From Syntrophomonas sp. (GTDB lineage: Bacteria > Bacillota > Syntrophomonadia > Syntrophomonadales > Syntrophomonadaceae), in assembly GCA_003558625.1 (NCBI GenBank), contig PWPP01000071.1, positions 1 to 8,548 on the forward strand: a stretch of DNA of 8,548 bases. Direction: 5' to 3'. The translations under genes were made by a program, and so were the position numbers. The notes beneath the pieces were generated by a model, which had not been told where the DNA came from, made no database searches, and saw nothing but the letters and a program-made list of their open reading frames with translations. Below are positions 6,122 to 8,548 of this stretch, in pieces; positions within the stretch are counted from its first letter, which is position 1; the number at the start of each line of letters is the position of its first letter.

Positions 6122-6141
6122 GAGCGATGGAGGAATGGATG

Positions 6142-7332
6142 ATGAAGAACAGAAACATGTTGATGCTTTTAGCCAGTATACTGATGGTGATGATGGGTTT
6201 TGGCATAGCTATGCCGGTACTCCCCTTTTATATCGAGAGTTTGGGCGGCACCGGAGTGCATTACGGATTGCTGATCGCCAGCTATGGCATCATGCAGTTG
6301 TTCTTTGCCCCGCTCTGGGGCAGTTTATCAGATAAGTACGGGAGAAAACCGGTTTTGCTGGTGGGGCTGGTGGGCCTGGGAATAGCCATGTCAATTTTTG
6401 CCCTGGCAACGAAGCTCTGGATGCTATACGCGGCCCAATTGCTGTCGGGAAGCCTGTCCTCCGCTACCCTGCCGGCGGCGCAGGCTTATGTGGGAGACAG
6501 CACCAGCAAAGAAGAAAGAGGAGGAGCCATGGGCAAGATCGGCGGGGCCATTGGGCTGGGCGTAGTGATCGGGCCCGGCATAGGCGGCTTGCTGGCTTCC
6601 TATTCCCTGGCCACTCCATTTATCATCGCTTCTGCTTTTTGTCTGCTGACGGTTGTATTTGTACTCCTGGGACTTCCCGAATCCCTGGCAAAAGACAGGC
6701 GCAGCGAAGATATAGAAATACGTTTCATGCAGTTCAGAGGGCTGTGGCAGGTCCTTTTTACCCCCCTGGGTTTCGGTTTCATGGTAGCTTTTATGGCCAT
6801 ACTGGGACAGACCATTTTTTCCAGCGTGTTTGGTCTATACGCATTACAGAAGTTCAGCTATGGTCCAGAACAGGTGGGAGCCGTTTTGATGGCCATGGGT
6901 TTCATGTATGCCCTGTCCCAGGGGGTTCTGGTAGGACCCCTCAGCAAAAAAATGGGAGAAGAAAAGGTCATATCTTTAGGTTTACTGGGTACTTCTTTCG
7001 GTTTTGTTTTCATCCTTTTGGCCCATTCATTTCTTACCCTTATCGCAGCCGTAAGCTGTTTCATTTTGTTCAACTCCCTATTAAAGCCTTCCGCCCTGGC
7101 CTATCTGTCGAAAAATACCACCGGCAATCAAGGTGCAACCATGGGAGTGGCAGAGTCCTATATGAGCCTGGGACGGGTCATAGGACCCTTATGGGGAGGA
7201 ATGATCTTCGACGTTAACCTGCACTACCCATTTATTAGCGGCATTTTGATCCTTTTCGCCATGTTCCTGGCAACCATAGTCCGATTGAAATGGAAGATTC
7301 CTCCGGAGGCAAAAGAATTATCTATAAAATAA
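6142..7332 (+). CDS. MFS drug efflux transporter (DHA1, TetA/NorA-like, 12 predicted helices)
   Basis: In-frame ATGs occur at 6127, 6139 and 6142. The Shine-Dalgarno sequence GGAGG (6129-6133) overlaps the first and is 5 and 8 bases from the others, so 6142 (396 residues) or 6139 is the start. The protein is hydrophobic throughout, with the size of 12-helix exporters. Motif A, GSLSDKYGRKPVLLVG, sits in the loop after helix 2 (about 60-75). The antiporter motif C, GLGVVIGPGIGG (about 138-149), marks it as a proton-coupled exporter rather than an importer. It acts in the cytoplasmic membrane and probably exports the compound sensed by the TetR repressor, sharing its operator. The equivalent in B. 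subtilis would be yvkA (recalled). No terminator is visible after its TAA. Confidence 0.88.
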   Translation: MKNRNMLMLLASILMVMMGFGIAMPVLPFYIESLGGTGVHYGLLIASYGIMQLFFAPLWGSLSDKYGRKPVLLVGLVGLGIAMSIFALATKLWMLYAAQLLSGSLSSATLPAAQAYVGDSTSKEERGGAMGKIGGAIGLGVVIGPGIGGLLASYSLATPFIIASAFCLLTVVFVLLGLPESLAKDRRSEDIEIRFMQFRGLWQVLFTPLGFGFMVAFMAILGQTIFSSVFGLYALQKFSYGPEQVGAVLMAMGFMYALSQGVLVGPLSKKMGEEKVISLGLLGTSFGFVFILLAHSFLTLIAAVSCFILFNSLLKPSALAYLSKNTTGNQGATMGVAESYMSLGRVIGPLWGGMIFDVNLHYPFISGILILFAMFLATIVRLKWKIPPEAKELSIK

Positions 7333-7421
7333 ATGGATAGGTGATCATGGTGAGGGAAGCAAAAAATAATCACTAAATACAGCCGTGTCCTCCTGGTATC
7401 TCTATTGCTCCATGCGGGAAG

Positions 7422-7550
7422 TCAACACGTTAGCGGACAATATTCTAAACTGCTGCTGCCAGCTTTGAGAAATTCGATCGGGCTCCCATAACCCAAACGT
7501 TTTTGTATAAGGCTCCGCTGGTAAAAAACTTCGATATACAAAAAGATAGC
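7422..7550 (-). pseudogene. IS3 family (IS150-type) transposase, C-terminal remnant
   Basis: On the - strand the frame reads AIFLYIEVFYQRSLIQKRLG, then YGSPIEFLKAG, ending at TGA (7424-7422). It fits the conserved C-terminus of IS3-family orfB transposases ('..YIe.fYN..RiqkkLGY.sPveF'). It covers only about 42 residues and is preceded in frame by a stop (TAA). The DDE catalytic core is absent upstream (above 7550 in window coordinates), so it is a dead fragment. Terminal inverted repeats could not be identified. Confidence 0.55.
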
Positions 7551-7734
7551 CGATTAAGTCCACATAATGGTGTAAAAATAAAATGCGCCAAAAACCCATT
7601 CCTCGTTTACACTATAAGTGCCAAACAAAAACCAAACCGCGGAGGATGGAACAGGGCGCAGTTCAATAGTATCCTGACCGACTGGAGCTTGAGCCAAGAC
7701 AAAACCACCGGATAAAAAGCTTATAAAACAATAA
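7551..7734. other. Non-coding or decayed stretch
   Basis: Overlapping open frames occur on both strands here, but none has a ribosome binding site at its start or resembles a known family. Flanked by a transposase fragment and two gene remnants, it is most simply decayed DNA. An AGGAGG-like sequence (about 7737-7742) is not followed by a usable start codon. Confidence 0.4.
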
Positions 7735-8020
7735 ACAGGAGGAACCCATCCCAATAGCATCCGCTCGGCGAAAAATTTTACTGTAGAGAGCGGGCGTATC
7801 CTGGAACTGCATGAGGTGATGGGCATGTCTCCCGAGGCCGCCCTGGAGGAGGTATACAACACGGCCATTTCCCATATTGAAGCTGTCCAGGGTACGGAAG
7901 CCTATATTTATTTTGAGGGCTATGAAGAAAATGTGCGAGAGTATCATGACCCCCGTGACTTTTTGCTGGCTGAAGAAGACCTGGTCTTTTTTTACCAGCT
8001 CTATACCCTCTCTCCTTATG
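7735..8020 (+). pseudogene. DUF3298/DUF4163-type (RsiV-like) protein, C-terminal remnant
   Basis: The frame is open from 7735 (after a TAA) and begins TGGTHP, then runs through VESGRILELHEVMGMSPEAA, an EEVYNTAISHIEA helix and YHDPRDFLLAEEDLVFFYQL, ending at SPYV. The TGG-HP start and the late 'yl..eGlvfFyqlYeiaPY' motif are hallmarks of DUF3298 domains, found in RsiV-like anti-sigma factors and other extracytoplasmic proteins. The N-terminus, with any membrane anchor and DUF4163 part, is missing. The expected C-terminal 'aaGipef' is replaced by sequence of the next remnant. The earliest internal starts (GTG 7813, ATG 7816) would begin mid-domain, so this is a broken gene. Confidence 0.65.
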
Positions 8021-8023
8021 TGG

Positions 8024-8300
8024 GCGGTGGCCGCCTTATACAGCGTAAGTTATGCTGTCAAGATGTCCTGCAGAAGCAATGAGGTGCCGCCAGGGTACTA
8101 TGACTATACCGTTTTCCCCCTGGAAGGGGAGTGGGACCTGGCCGACCCCGGCCGGCTTCGAACGCATGGACCGCTATCCCCGGGGAAAAAACTACCGGCG
8201 CAGCTCCCCGGTGCACAGGGAGATTTACCTGTCCGACCCCCGCAAAACCGCCGCCTCCAAACTGCGGACCATCCTGAGGTTCAGGATCGAGCCGGCCTGA
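8024..8300 (+). pseudogene. GyrI-like small-molecule-binding domain protein, internally deleted and frameshifted remnant
   Basis: In one frame (8024-about 8150) the sequence reads AVAALYSVSYAVKMSC, then PPGYYDYTVFPLEGEWDLAD. This matches the first half of clostridial GyrI-like domain proteins ('..lYslSYavKm....apeGYYDYtV.PLEG.Wdl'). In another frame (about 8154-8300) it continues FERMDRY...SPVHREIYLSDPRKTA...LRTILRF to TGA 8298-8300, matching the C-terminal end of the same family. The roughly 80 residues normally between these parts are missing, and the reading frame changes in the GC-rich CCGGCCGG near 8148-8155. The N-terminus is also missing. The gene is therefore dead. Confidence 0.65.
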
Positions 8301-8315
8301 TACCCAGGGTTCCGG

Positions 8316-8414
8316 ATGACCATGGCCAAGGAGGTAATATTATTAGGATTGCAGCCGTTTATTCTGGAAAGAGGTTCTAGTTCTGGTATCCCTTATTTGA
8401 CCGACCTTAATTAA
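8316..8414 (+). CDS. Very short ORF, possibly a fragment (doubtful)
   Basis: ATG 8316 opens 32 residues ending at TAA 8412-8414. The start is hydrophobic (EVILLGLQPFILERG). There is only a weak Shine-Dalgarno-like AGGG 9-12 bases upstream. No family is recognised, and in this stretch of remnants it may be the start of another lost gene or chance. Confidence 0.15.
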   Translation: MTMAKEVILLGLQPFILERGSSSGIPYLTDLN

Positions 8415-8520
8415 GAAGGAAAAAAGGAAATTTTAGAAAATAGTCGAATTGCTAAAACATCCCTTCTTTGATGAACCAGAGATTTTATCCTGCTGAATTA
8501 GCTGCACAAGGAGACCCAAA

Positions 8521-8548
8521 ATGAACAATACCTGTATTTTTTGCCACA
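8521..8548 (+). CDS. Start of a gene cut by the window end, possibly a HIT-family protein
   Basis: ATG 8521 follows AAGGAGA (8508-8514) by 6 bases, a good ribosome binding site. Nine residues are visible, MNNTCIFCH. A CxxC pair in 'CIFC' near the N-terminus is typical of HIT (histidine triad) nucleotide hydrolases, but nine residues cannot settle the family. The start itself is well supported. Confidence 0.5.

Noticed and set aside
7554..7868. 104-residue minus-strand frame with hydrophobic stretches
   Set aside because: Its start overlaps the DUF3298 remnant on the other strand, there is no ribosome binding site and no family match. Only sequence after its stop, in the same frame, resembles a transposase.
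1..8548. CRISPR array, tRNA or rRNA genes
   Set aside because: No regularly spaced direct repeats of 20-40 bases, no cloverleaf-like stretch and no rRNA-like sequence was seen on either strand.

Overview
The window looks like a chromosomal accessory region of a low-to-medium GC Gram-positive anaerobe, probably a Clostridia-class Firmicute. This is inferred from strong AGGAGG-type ribosome binding sites, mixed ATG/GTG/TTG starts, sigma-A-like promoter boxes and the protein families present. No rRNA, tRNA or CRISPR array was seen, and the genus cannot be fixed from the sequence.

Positions 1-1370 hold the 3' end of a phytoene-desaturase-type FAD oxidoreductase and its probable terminator. They are followed by about 600 bases without a convincing gene, which end in a textbook intrinsic terminator (820-850) with no obvious gene before it. 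Next comes the decayed 3' end of an IS21-family insertion sequence (istB remnant). Positions 1377-2408 encode an unrecognised 250-residue membrane-anchored protein and a possible 77-residue two-helix membrane protein. A terminator-like hairpin lies between them.

The core is 2575-7332: a TetR-family regulator, an 876-residue rifampicin-phosphotransferase-like enzyme and a DHA1-type MFS drug exporter, all on the + strand. Each of the three genes carries the same 17-bp palindromic operator (ATACC-G/A-ACGGTCGGTAT) 18-28 bases before its start codon. The likely circuit is that the regulator represses itself, the enzyme and the pump, and a toxic small molecule releases all three so that it is both chemically inactivated and exported. 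The gene set matches the yvkB-yvkC-yvkA neighbourhood that I recall from Bacillus subtilis. The family is therefore known, but the triple-operator layout is read directly from this sequence.

Positions 7333-8420 are a gene graveyard. They hold an IS3/IS150-type transposase C-terminus on the - strand, the C-terminal part of a DUF3298-type protein, and an internally deleted, frameshifted GyrI-like protein joined to it within a few bases. A new gene with a good ribosome binding site starts at 8521 (CxxC near the N-terminus, perhaps a HIT-family protein) and runs off the end.
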